The position numbers and the translations under genes were made by a program. The notes under the pieces are model-generated. The model saw only the letters and a list, made by a program, of their open reading frames with translations. It was not told the DNA's origin and searched no databases. 64,000 bases of DNA from Aporrectodea caliginosa (lineage: Eukaryota > Annelida > Clitellata > Crassiclitellata > Lumbricidae), in assembly GCA_020284085.1 (NCBI GenBank), contig JACEVL010000061.1, positions 1,018,209 through 1,082,208 of the forward strand. Direction: 5' to 3'. Positions 38,401 to 52,116 of this stretch are shown in pieces (within the stretch, counting starts at the first letter, position 1; each line of letters opens with the position of its first letter).

Positions 38401-41400
38401 CGGCGAAGCTGCTGGGAGAGAATGAAATGAATAATTGGGTGTCGTCAGCGTATAGGTGATGGTCAACTGAGGATGCTTTGATGAGTGAGCTGAGTGGAGT
38501 AGTGTAAAGGATGAACAATAGGGGCCCAAGAACAGAACCTTGCGGAACACCACAGGTGAGAGGGCATGATTGCGATGAGGTTTCTGGTGTTTTAACAGAG
38601 AAAGAGCGGGAAGAGAGATAGGTCTGGAAGCGCTTCTGATTAGGTTGTACTGCGAGAGGCGCTTTATAAGTCCATAAATAGAATAGAAAATAGAATAGAA
38701 TAGGTCTGAATCCAGAGGAGAGCAGTGTCGGTAAACCGAACCAGGTTTTTGGAGTAATATGTTGTGGTCAATGGTGTCGAAAGCTGCAGAAATATCAAGG
38801 AGGCACAGACAGGAGACTTGTTGATGAGAAATGGCAGAAACAAGTTTATTGTAGAGGGAAGTGAGAAGGGTTTCGGTTGAGTGCCGCTTGGTAAAACCAG
38901 ACTGGTGTGGGTTAAGGAGTGAGTTTGAAGTCCTACTTCTCTTCTTCCTCCTCCTCCTCCTCCTCAAGTGACATGGCCAAAGCATTGCAATTGTAACAAG
39001 CAATCAATAACAGTCCCAAACATTAATTTATTAATATTCCCTCAAATAAAATGTTTTATCTAATCTCTATGAAACAAACCAAAAGTAGACAGATGGACAA
39101 GAGTCAGTAAAAGAATTAAGCAAGAAGAAAGGATAATTAATGAAAAATTGAATAAAACAAGTCAGAGGAGTAAGTAACACAGAGGCAGCCAACATCAGTT
39201 AAACCCTCTAGAGTTAAAAGTGCAGTAACGCCATTCTTCTGTGCGGCTACACTTACTTTAGACACATCTTCTTCTGAAATTTTGCTTATCTTCCTCTTTC
39301 TGTTTGGTCGATTTTCTTTTCTTGGAAGAGCTTTCTTACCGACAGCAGACATGATCGCACTAGAAACAGTTGAATTTAATAAGCCATGAATGTAAAATAT
39401 TACAAACATGCCTCTGCTTACATAATCAGCACCTTCTAAATATGAAAAGATATAAAGCCTAAACTAAGGCCATGGAAGAATATCAAAGTATCTGTGGCAT
39501 ACACAACACAGGTCACAGACTACCATGGCAGTGCAACTCAGTTTCATCGCAACATATCATCTGAAAGATTTACACACATAGTTCCACATGGGTGCCGTAC
39601 ATAAAGTTGACCCACACCCCAAAAGGGCGTGTATTGAAGGATTATGTTGCAAAAGGGCTAAAGGTAGAGATGGAGGAATGGGTTTGTTGGATTACATATA
39701 TGTGGCAAACGGGGTCAGCCCGAATCCCCGAAACCCGAATCCCCGAAAACGCTGAAAACAGACAAAAGCCCGATTCCCCGAAAACAGTTTTCTAGAAAGC
39801 GGCCGAGCTATTCAGAGTTAAATTGTAAACATGACATAGACTTAGCGTGGCCTTGATGTATATCTATATACTGCCTATTCAAATGTTTATTTTTTTTATT
39901 ATATTCATTCGGGTCGGACTTAGAAAATCAATTTCGGGGATCCGGCCGAATTTACGCCGAAATGCCTTTCGGGGATTCGGGTTTCGGGGATTCGGCCCGC
40001 AACCGTGGCAAACTAGGATGGCTGAAAGATTTTCCATACCGTTGTTCAATGTCGCCACAGTCTGAATGACTGTCATTCCACCAACCCTTACAGTACATCT
40101 GATTAAAGAATTTAATTTGCATCTATTTCCACAATGATTCATCTGTTCATCTGTCTGCCTTCGTCAAATCCCCATTGGATTGGATTTCATTGAAGTTTGC
40201 ACACCCTCGTTCCAGTCAATAACAGATCACGCATTAGCTTGTGTCTCGTCTGTAGTTAATCTTTTCCCCAGTGGGAAAATTATCGGGATTTTCCATACGG
40301 GCCGTGCGGGCCGAATCCCCTAAACCCGAATACCCGAAAGGAATTTCGGCCGGATCCCCAAAATTGATTTTCTAAGTCCGACCCGAATGAACATCATTAA
40401 CAAATACACATTTGAATAGGCAATATATCGTATACATCAAGGCCACGCTAAGTCTCTGTTCGTGTGTACAATTCAACTCTGAATAGCTCGGCCGCTTTCT
40501 AGAAAACAGTTTTCGGGAAATCGGGCTTTTGTCTGTTTTCAGCGTTTTCTCGTTTCGGGGATTCGGGCTGACCCCAAATTATCGTAGTAATCTTACTTAC
40601 TTACCGCATAGTTTACTTACGATACGCATTCCGCTAGTGCTAAACTTTTTCTTACAATTTGGAGCAGCCATGCTGCTTGGTAGTAGAGAGACCGCAAATG
40701 GCTTTTTCTCAAGAATTGCCGTAGTCTTTAATGTTTAACGATCAATAACTAAGGGATAAAAAAAACTTATGGGCCGCAGAAGCACCACACATAAAAGACT
40801 AAAACACGTGTTTTTCTCGCTAAATTTGTGGCAAAAATTATATTATCGCTCAAACAAATTTTGGCCAATTCGCTCCTTCAAACACACGGTCTGTTTATAA
40901 TGAGAGTGCTTTTAGTATTTACCTTCAATTGACTTTAAATCCTATATAAGCTTGAAATAAAGCTTTTCATAAAGTAAATTAAAACACAGACTTTGCAAAC
41001 GGGATTCAGATGAGAAGACTTCGAAAATATAAGATAATAAATTAAAGGAGCATTTACTCTGGATCACGTGACAATGTTTACGTAAGTCAAAACAAATTTT
41101 AAAATGCCGTCAACATATTTCACAGTTGATTTAGACATGTAAAAAAGGAATACAGCATTAGTAATCGTCAAAATATTAATGTTTTTATTCATTTGTTTAC
41201 AATATTGCTTCCAGCAACAGCCGAATGAGCCGATGTTTTGACTTACACAAACGTTGGCGGGCAGATATCACAAAGATATCACGTGACTAACAGTCACGCC
41301 CTCGTTGGTCACGCCCGACGTGATCCTAATAATTATCTGGAACTAGAATCACGCCCGCTACGCTATTGGTCAATGCATGTCACATGATTTTCTGCACATG

Positions 41401-44400
41401 AGATAAACTCATGATATAAACTCCCGAATGCGGTGGAAGATTGTTCAACATGTTTTCTAATGACGAAACTAACCATAAACCTGACCCTAACCGACCCTTA
41501 CGACGATAACCTTACCCTAACCGACCCTCAAGATGTCCGCTATGGCTTACTTCCAAGGGAAGTAAGCAAGTTCACGTGACATGCTTTGACAAATAACGCG
41601 ACGGGCGTGAATGTAGTACTGGGGCTCCGCTAACGCCGGGGCGTGAATGGATCCACTATGTAAATTAAAATAGCGGTTCGAAATACCTAACTTTTAATAT
41701 TAATACATAATTTTGAAAGTTGCCCTAATAAGCATTGAAACAACTTTTAATTCTAATGCATTATTCATTAGAATGAATAACACATCCACAAATTAATACG
41801 ATGGTTTAAATCCCGTAGACCTATTTTGTTAAGCTGCAGCAATTCTTGAAATAAATATAGGTGCGTCAAGTTTGGGATTAAATTCGTAATCACTTTCCAG
41901 CATCATATTCATATTGTCATAGGCTAGGCCTAACTGATAGAAAACATCACAGTTAACGCTTTCAGTGGCGGCGCCAGAGGGGGGAAAGGGGAGGCTTAGC
42001 CCCCCCTAACTGCGGCTCATGCAGCCCCCCCCAAAGTGGGAAATCACTGCATATCACAGGGAGGAGGGGACAAAAGGGAAGGGTTTGGAGCTTTAGCCCC
42101 CCCCCAACCTGAAATACTGGCGCCTCCACTGAACGCTTTGTGAATATATTGGGTCTCTATACAAATTAGCAAACTCCACAAGCGGTCCAGCAGAAAAAGC
42201 TCTCACAAATATAACTTAATTAATTACATTATATATTTCATTACTAACAGGGCCTAGGACAGGATTTGGAGGCCCAGGGCCACAACTAATTTTCAAGGCC
42301 TTTTTCAAATATCTTTTAAAAACTCAACAGAAAGGTTCAAATCATCCTTCGCATCTTCAAAGCCACGAATTTATCGATAATGCTTTGATAATTTAAAGTT
42401 CTAGCGATATCAGAATTAATGCTTGACATAGCCAATCCATTAAGACGCTGCTGACCCATTGTGGAACGGAGGTAGTTCTTTGTTCTTTTCTGGTTACTGA
42501 ATGATCTCACGGCATCTGCAGCAGATATAGGCAACGTCATGAAAATTCTCAAGGAAATAAACACATTTGGAAACAGATCGACCAGATTTTGAGTCACTAT
42601 TTCTTGTAGTAGATTTCTTGGTGAAAGAGGAAGCTTGAAATTAATTTTGTATATTTCTTTGAGAAAATCATTTCTTCCACGAGCTCAGGTGATGTCTTCT
42701 AAGCGGCTTAAAGTATATCTCGTAGCTGTCTCTGTCAATTGATCGTCACTCATAGAATTGAATTGCCATAGTTACGAGAGGTTAGACTGTTGAGTGTTGA
42801 AAACTTTTCAATTTTACAACTAATAACAGCTTTACGAAAAATTTGTTTACAGTTTGCAATTATTCAACGTCAACCATTTCATCATGAAATAATTAGAATT
42901 TGTATAGCGCTACATTTCAATGAATAACTCCTTAATTCCGTAATTCCCCATTTTAATAAATAACTTCGAAATTCCGAGGCCCTTTATCAAGTGAGGCCTG
43001 GGCCAAATGGCCTCAGTGGCCCCCTCTGTCCTAGGCCCTGCTCCTATTCATGTGTACAGTCATGGGCATCTCCTCTTAGCCAACACAACAAACTCAGTGC
43101 AGCAGAATTCCTTTATTGCCTACTAGCAAATGCTGTAAAGCACCAGAATGATCTGGATGATGATACGATGGGTGATCTTGACCATGACAGAACAACCCTA
43201 TTAAATTAAAATCCTGCATCTGCCCTGAACAACTGCGTAATTGTAATCTTGAAATTTTTAGGGCGATAGTTAACACTTTAATGATAGGAGTGTACTAAAA
43301 GTGACTGGGAAACCAATGTGGTATGGGGCACCAGCTTATTCATGAGCACTGCGTCATGTCACTGCAGTTATTCAGAGATACCAAGTGGAAGAACCTGTCT
43401 CAATACTCAAACATTTATGATCAAAAGTCATGTGTTAAAGAACTCTGCTTTAGTCTGCTATAAGAGGCACAATTTACATTTGACTAATGTTGCAGGATGT
43501 GAGATACACAATTGTAATTGACAAAGGTCAACACATCACCATAGTTCTTTCTCTATCAGAGGATGATGCATTAATTGCATTGTCTTGTTCCACAATCATC
43601 TGCCTTATCAAAATAATTATAACAGCTCAAAAATCTTCTTTTCATCTTGTAACGAATCTGACATTCTGTCATGATGTGGGCACTGGTTTGGTATCAGTTT
43701 ATGTTGGTACCTGAAATGAATTTAACACATACAAGGTCAATAACAAACACATTTAAAATGTTCAAACAAACTGCAAACTAGTAACCAAGATCAGACACTC
43801 GTAGATCGGATAAGATGAAAGACAGGGGACGAGTTAGAGAAGCCTGAAACAAATTCAATGCAATTAATTTCCACAGTCTTGCCACAAAAATTTCCTACAG
43901 AGAACATTGATCATTCAAGCAGCAGAGATGGTTTTAAACTTGAACATGGTTGAAAAGGATGGTCTTCATTCATTCATTCATTTGTTCATATAAGAGATTT
44001 ATATAGCGCCCCTTCAAGATTATCTACCCAGGATACTACATGATGCTACAGAAGAACCACAATATACTTAGATGATCACAATGAACACCAGTTTCTCTTA
44101 CTATGTCGCTGCTCAGTTCATCACTGTCAGAATCCTCAGCTACACCAGATGGCAGTACAAATTTATCGTTCCAGAAGTTCTCGGAATTAATTTGCGTGTC
44201 GTTCTTCGGTGATATAGAAACCTTTAATGAAAAATATATACCAGTATGTAACAAATATTTTTATTCATTAATAAGAAACTTTGCTATAGCAAGAGCAGCA
44301 GAACAGACAGGCTTTGATGTTCAGATGGCAGAGGTTCATAATCTCAATATGAGTATGACGTAGAACTGATCTGTTTAGGCTACACAACTAGGTCAATTTC

Positions 44401-47400
44401 AATGGCATTAGTGCAATTACTACTTGAAGTGTTTACAAACGCAGAATGAGCATGATCTTGTAAAAAGTTATCAACAATTAAATATATATTTACTAGTATT
44501 TAGCAAGATCAACCTACAGCGTTCTGCCTGTTGTTTTATGAAATATACGAATATACATGAAATGCCTTAATAAATCTAATGGCAACAAATGAAAGCATAG
44601 AAATGCACCTGAAACTGCATCTGTTAACGTAAAATGCTAACAAATAACGTAAGTGAAAATAATACAAAGTATCTATGAATAAAGATACTCAGTTGCAATA
44701 ATAATACTTTTGTATAATGATATTAAAAGCATACATTGAATCTACAAAAACAAATCTCTAATAAGCAAACCTTCTGCTTCATTTCTTTCTTAACTTTCTT
44801 CCTCAAACCAGTAACTGGACAGAACAGTTTTAGGAAAGATTTTTCAGCAGTTACTGGTTCACATTCCATCTTCTGATGAGAATCTACATTTGCTGTTCTT
44901 AAACTCAAACTTTGTACCACATCCGCTGGAATGGACTCTTCAACACCAGTGTCCTTTTCCAGAAGTGACAGCTCCAGGTGCTTCGAAGTTCGATCCAAGC
45001 TAACATCAAACAAACAAAAATAATTACTGCAAATCAATTAAGTGAATAGAACAATCGTGTTAAACTCATATACAATGGTCCTGAAATGGAATTATGGTCA
45101 AGCTGACCATAAGCTGACCAACACTTCTCTAAGTAATTCCTAAACTACATTTACACACATCTTTCCAAAACCCTCAATCAGTAATTCCTTAAGTTCTGGT
45201 ACAGTTATCCTTTCCAGAAACTCTTTATCAGTATTCAGTTCATTTTACTGTTATCATTCCAAAAATGTCTAAATTCCTTACTTCCACAAATGGGAAAAAG
45301 GTTCGTCGTAAATGATCTGTGACTTTTGGAAATAATACCACTGTCTGAAAAGTCTTTGAATTATTTTAATTTATCATTTAATGACAGTTAACATAACAAG
45401 AAATAATCCAAAGCAAGATGTATGTAGCTTTAAACAGTCATTGAACTTGAACTAAATCATCACCTCAGGATTTTTGCTGTCACCACTTTACCAGGGTGGA
45501 AAACTGACTTCACATCTCCAATGAAATACTTTGACAAGTGACAAGGCTTCACACGTCCTGTTATCTCTGAAGACAAGCTGCAAAATGAGAAATACAAATG
45601 AAACATATAAAATTCAACTGATCTGCAGATGAGACTTCAAATGGTCACATATGTATTCAATGGCTACGCTGGTGAATGTATGAGTAGACCATGCTAAACC
45701 AGGCATCGTTGATCGATTATTCCTTCTATCACAACAGCAAAACAATTGAATGTAAGCAAACCATTTAAGTAGAAGACATCACATTCATCGATGGCCAATA
45801 ACAGGCAGCATGCAGAATAAGTCTTGTGTGAGATGGTCTTTGAATTCAACCACTTAACACCATCTATTCATTAGACAGTGGCACAATCTTCACATAAACG
45901 ATTGTGGGGCGCGGTGGTGTATGGGTATGTTCGGTGCCTTGCAGCCAGAGGGTTGCGGATTCGAATCTACCTGAAGCCGCCGCGAAGAGACCCTGGGCAA
46001 GTCCTTCACTCACAATTGCTCATGCGCTTCGGCGTGAAACTTCGACTCAGTGTCTGCGCTGTAGTCGGGAGCGCCTCCGAGTAGAAATCTTGAAGGGGTG
46101 CTATAACAAGTGCTCATACATACATACATACACAAAATAATTTTTTTTTATAACTGGAGAGTACTACCTTACTTATTTCCATGCCTGAAATGTCAAGGAA
46201 AAGATATATCATAGTATTTGATCTCAAATCAGAAACACCAATATTGAAGAGTGAAGAATGGAAACAAACCTGACAAGGATTCCCTTGTCACGATTACTGA
46301 CAACATATCCACGACAGACGCTGCCTTCCTTCAGGACATCGATGCTTGAAATGTCCGGATCTCCGGTGCTTAGCTGGACGTTCTCAAGCTTAGACTGTCG
46401 AAGGGAGGCATTCCACTTCAAACGTGGACCACCACTTGCAGATAGAATTCTACATCTAACAAACTGGTTCTCTTTTAAGTTATGCTTCTCAAAGTCCTTA
46501 TAGTAATCTGACAGTTGCGTCAAGTAGACATCTCCGATCTGACGGTGAGGGAGCTGAAGAAGCAATCCACGATGTGGGACGAGCTTTAGTATTATGGCTG
46601 GAACCAAATCTCCCACTTGAATTGCACCAGTTCGATCTGAGAAAGAAACCAAATGACAGTCATAACTGCTGATTGGGTAAAGTAACTGCTTTCAAAACAA
46701 ATGATTATATCCCTGTAACACTTTAGCGATGAGCTGCTTTGGATTCCCAGTCGCTTTTAGTACACTGTCGTCGATAAAGTGTTAACAATGTTCTCAAAAC
46801 GTTTGGACGGACTGGGCATATATAAAGCCATGCTCTACATAATAACAAGTGTTCCTGCTTGTACTACCTGCTTATGATGTGGTGAACATAAAATCCTGGC
46901 ATTTACCAACAGAATTTGACAAAGAATTGAAGCTTAAATATAATTTAGAGCTAACCCATTTGAGGAAAAAAGGTCTTTTAATTACCTGCAATAGTTAGCT
47001 CTAGATTATTATCTCCCACTGCTAAAACAGTGGCTCTATATCCACACCCAACTTTGAAGTGATCGGAAGCTCTCGATAGCATCTGCAAGACAACCAAAAA
47101 TAAATAGAGCAATTTAATATAGGTATATTAAGTGCACAAAACAAAGAGCCTCAGTTACCAAAAGCTAAGTAAATTTTCTTCAAATAAAAACATTCACATG
47201 TCTGAATGCGAACATTTGTAAAAAAAATTGATACGAAAGTATCAATGTTAAATATTAGTTTAAATTAATAAACCTTAGCTAGAAAAGAAAATACAGAAGA
47301 AACATTTCTACACAAGTTTACAATTTTAGCTTTAAAATTTGCTTACAAGAGCATTCAATCTGCATGAAAACCTGTGTGAATGTTGAGGATCACATAATAT

Positions 47401-50400
47401 TGCAATGCGCTGCCAGTTATTGAAGCAGTAAATGCTGCATCTTCACTAGTGGCATACTCCTTTGCACAGTCTCATTCATGACACAATACTGCTCTGTCCT
47501 GGACTCTACCCCATCTTGTACGGAGCCCAAAATTTTGTGACGAAATGAGTCTTCTTTCTCCACTACCCAGACTATGAAGTCTTTTATGCTAATAGAGAGG
47601 GCTTACTCATAAATACTCACAAGGCTGCCAATGGTCCTTCTATATAGCAGTTCTTGTAACATATCCAAAGAAGAAAAGTCTAAGTACTTAATTCAATTCA
47701 ATTTATTTTCCTGTAACCGACAACATATTTAACAATTATGGCAGCGTACATTCAATGACGTTCCGGTTACCAAGTGGAGGACCCTGAAGGGATTGACGAT
47801 CCCACTTAGACAGTGACTATCAGGGTAATCACTTGCGTATGGCCAAAATGAGTTGAGAAAAGAAAAACTCAGAAAGCAAAGGCCACATCTAATAGAAAAC
47901 TCTTCACGTATCTAACCTTAATTTTGTTGGATGCATTCAGAATATGAACCGTTCCTTTCACAGTCTGCGTCACTTGCATCTGAATGCAGTTCTGCTCAAT
48001 CTGAAACAGAAACCAGTAAGACATCTGATAAAGTGTCGCATCCAGACCATTTACTTACACAGTATTGAGAAATGTCTTTATAATGGCAACATACTGACGA
48101 GGCTAAAACTATAGCCATGGCAACTAGATGCCCCGTCTTACATGAAGTAATCCGATCCATACCTTAATTGGCAAACTAACACAGCGATAGAGGAAGGTGA
48201 TGGTTACACAACTGAAAAGAATCAACTTTGTAAAAGCAACAGCATACATGTATCCACAGATTCCACACAAATCTACATTAGGCTGCTGTGTCATTTTCCT
48301 TCCTTTCTCTGAGAAAAATCAGCTGCTAATTAGTTCTCGTTCATCCTTAAGTGTTCATTGTATTTGTTCATTATATTTTCAATGTTTGGCATTTTTACTT
48401 TAAAACACGATGATGATAATCAGTACAATTAAAATGATAGAACTCTGAAAGCAACAGATGAATTCCTTACCGAGATTACAAAACCATTGACTTTGTCACC
48501 AACGCTGAATTTTGGATGCAGTAGATCTTCATTGACCGTGGAAGACATTTTGCTGAAATATGTTCAGGCAAACAACACTAAATAATTAATCTAGAATATT
48601 TACGACAATCTTTAATCGCAATGTAGCCTTCTTAAGGATCCTGAGTGGCCGAGTGGGTTGGTGCCCGCTCGCCGCGCCGACGCCCCGGGTTCGCTTCCCG
48701 GTCGGGTCGGATTATCAGAGATTAATTTCTCCGATCTTTACTGCGGGTGGCTCGGTCGCATTATAAACGTGGAGTACAATACAACACACAATACAACACA
48801 TCACAATACAACTGGGGCGCGGTGGTGTAGGGGTATGTTCGGTGCCTTGCAGCTGGAGGGTTGCGGGTTCGGATCCACCTCAAAGTCGCCGCGTAGGGAC
48901 CCTGGGCAAGTCCTTCACTGCAATTGCTCATGCGCTTCGGCGTGAAACTCCGATTCAGCGTTCGCGCAGTAGTCGGGAGCGCCTTTGAATGGGAAATCTG
49001 GTAGGGGCGCTATAACAAGTGTTCAAATACAATACAATACAATACAATACAAACCATGCCAGATGTTCAAGTAAAATATTATGACTGTATGCAAGATACT
49101 AAATACAGGAAATATTTCTCTGCATTAACTCACGAGTGCTTGTTGTCTCACTGTTAAACATTATTATATCCTATTTCATGACAATTCATGAATCAAGCTG
49201 ACTGAGTCAGTTCATGAGTGAAAAGCAGCAGAGATGACGGTTTGCAATTGGTTACCTTGGCTTCATAGTGCATTCCACTAGGACTCTTTTTGTTGTTGCT
49301 CTATCACTTGACAGATACCTAGAAACAAAACAACAAAATCACCCGTCAACTGTGTCTACATTCACAGAGTTCAAGGCCTCATTATGTATCTCTAGATCAA
49401 AATCTCCTTCGTTCTGTTCTTCTTCAACTGTCCCTCTGCTTGTCTTCTTCTGTCTGTAGCAAGTCCTCTTAGTTCCTTGGGTCTTTCCCTTCAAACTCCA
49501 ATAAAACAATCTCACCTACCGTCTCTTGTTTTGTCTGCCACATGTTCCACCCATACCGATTGCAACATTTCTCACACTTTTTTAACAGTTTTCCTGTTAA
49601 AATGAGAGATTGTTCTCAAAGCACTTACCACTGGCGCTGTCTCCCTTTGGCCACTATTGCAAACCATGGTTGCTCTTTAACTTGTTCAACAGCATTCTAG
49701 TCTAATAGTACTAGGGTCCCTTTAGTATCAAAATTACATGTAAACGTTCTAGTTTTCATTCAATCACCAGAAGATCTTTCACTATTATAATATAATTCTG
49801 TTACTCTAGTAATCATCAATTTTACAAATCAGAAGCCAATTCAGCTGGAAAGGTAAATCATGAAAGCAAATCAAAGTAATCACTTGTGAGTTTTTTCTTC
49901 TCTGTATCCAATAACTTTGACAGTCAATTCATTTCCTTCGCTGAACGACTTAAAAGGACTTGTGCCCTGCAAAAACATGAAAACAAACGTTCAGACAAAG
50001 AAAACTTACACCATTCTGTGCCATTGTCATTTAAAAAGAAGCCGCTGAAACCAAAGTGGCAAAGTGCACATACCAGCTGGCAAGTCAGCAGAGTAGCAGC
50101 AGAATCATCGCCTCAGAAACATTCTCTAAGTTTTAAAAGGATTAAGAATAACAGAAAACTATTGCATCTGCAACCACATTCTGTGCTTTTGCATAAGCGT
50201 AACCACAGAGAAATCATGTATGAGAGTGCACTTGAAAAATAGTCATATATCACAACTTTAACAATACCACCAAAATTCTTTCACCATTAGAAACAGTTTA
50301 TTATTTTAAATCTTCTGGACTGACACTTGATAGGCTGCTGCAGAAAATTGCCACAGACTTGCAACTATGAAAATTGCCATGTTTGGGAAGGGTTAAGCAG

Positions 50401-51684
50401 GTTTGGAAAAACTTGACAGATAATTTGAAACTAGAAATAAAATGCAAAAAGAAACTTTTAACAGCCGCACCATATTGAACCTGGCTGAGAAATTGCACTA
50501 AACAAATCTGTTTTGTCTTTATTTTTTATTAACATTGGTTGTTAGCAGATTTGGAATAGTTGGTCTGCTGGTTGTCATTTTGGTTATCATTAAAGAGTTT
50601 AATTAAGATGGCCTAGACTTCATCAACTATGTTTTGACTGGCTGAGTCATGCAAGCTGAGAATTCCTGGCTGTTCAAATGCGAGGAAAATAAAGTAAAAG
50701 CTGAGACTTTGTGCCTTATTTCTTCATTTTGACTTCAAGATTCATAAAACACCAACTGTGTTTTGTGCTTATCACTAAACTAATGTAGTACAATCAGTCA
50801 ATCAAGTAAATTAATCAATCGGATTCAAAGAAAGACAAACCAGTTCAATATCATCCAATACTTCGGTAATGTGAACTCTTCCAGAAGTTCCACCAATAAC
50901 CACATTCAGCTGCATAGGATACACCTTCTGGACCCTAATAATACATTAACACCAGTTATTAAGTACATTCATAGATGCATTCAAATCTCAACAAGCATTT
51001 CAGATTTGCAATCAGAATCACTTTGATGACTAGCCCAGGTTGATATACGAGGAAATGCCTTTGTTCTCAGCCTCAAATTTTTTATGCTCAAAAAACTCAG
51101 TGCAGCAGAATTTCTTTAAAGCTAGTCAATAGTCATCAATATGAATATTTCTATACTTTATATATTTCGACTGCAATGAGCAAGTTAATTAACTAACATC
51201 AACCCACTTCTGTCATTTACTTAAATTTACTATTTATTTAACAGATGGTTCATCAAAAATGTTGGGACTCTAAAATTAATGACTTAAATCACTTTTCCTA
51301 AAATTTTAACACTATGTAAAAGTTTTAGTCCTCTTGTTTCACAAGCAGCCTCCTACCAAATACTTTCATATCAAAAGTGGTAAATTTGTTGAAACCAAGT
51401 CACAAGTCAAGAAAGTTAAGTAGTTAAGACATTATGTAACACAGAATGGTTGTTTCTCAGAAGTAACCAATTTCCAAATCTATGCACATAATCAGCAGGA
51501 AAGGCAGTACAAAAGCAATCTGCACTCCATCACCTGTGACAGCCTTAACCCTTTGACTTGCACCATTGTTTGCCAGAAAAGGTAAATGTGTATGTGTGTA
51601 TGTATATATATATGTATATGTATATATATATATGTATATATATATATATGTATATGTATATATGTATGTATATATGTATGTATG

Positions 51685-51718
<34 letters not shown>

Positions 51719-51844
51719 TGTATGTATGTATGTATGTATGTATGTATATGTATGTATGTATATATATATGTATGTATATATATATGTATGTATATATATA
51801 TGTATGTATATATATATGTATGTATATATATATATATATGTATG

Positions 51845-51879
<35 letters not shown>

Positions 51880-51908
51880 GTATATATATGTATGTATATA
51901 TATGTATA

Positions 51909-51944
<36 letters not shown>

Positions 51945-52078
51945 TATATGTATGTATGTACGCATATATGTATATATGTATATATGTATGTATGTATATA
52001 TATATGTATGTATATGTATGTATGTATATATGTGTATGTATATATATATATGCATGTATATATATATGTATATATATG

Positions 52079-52116
<38 letters not shown>

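Noticed and set aside
39711..40575. One large palindromic transposon
   Set aside because: Each half has its own perfect 9-bp target duplication, so these are two separate insertions in opposite orientation.
48637..48720. Possible functional tRNA-Leu/Ser gene
   Set aside because: Good A and B boxes, but no matching acceptor stem, and a SINE body and tail follow.
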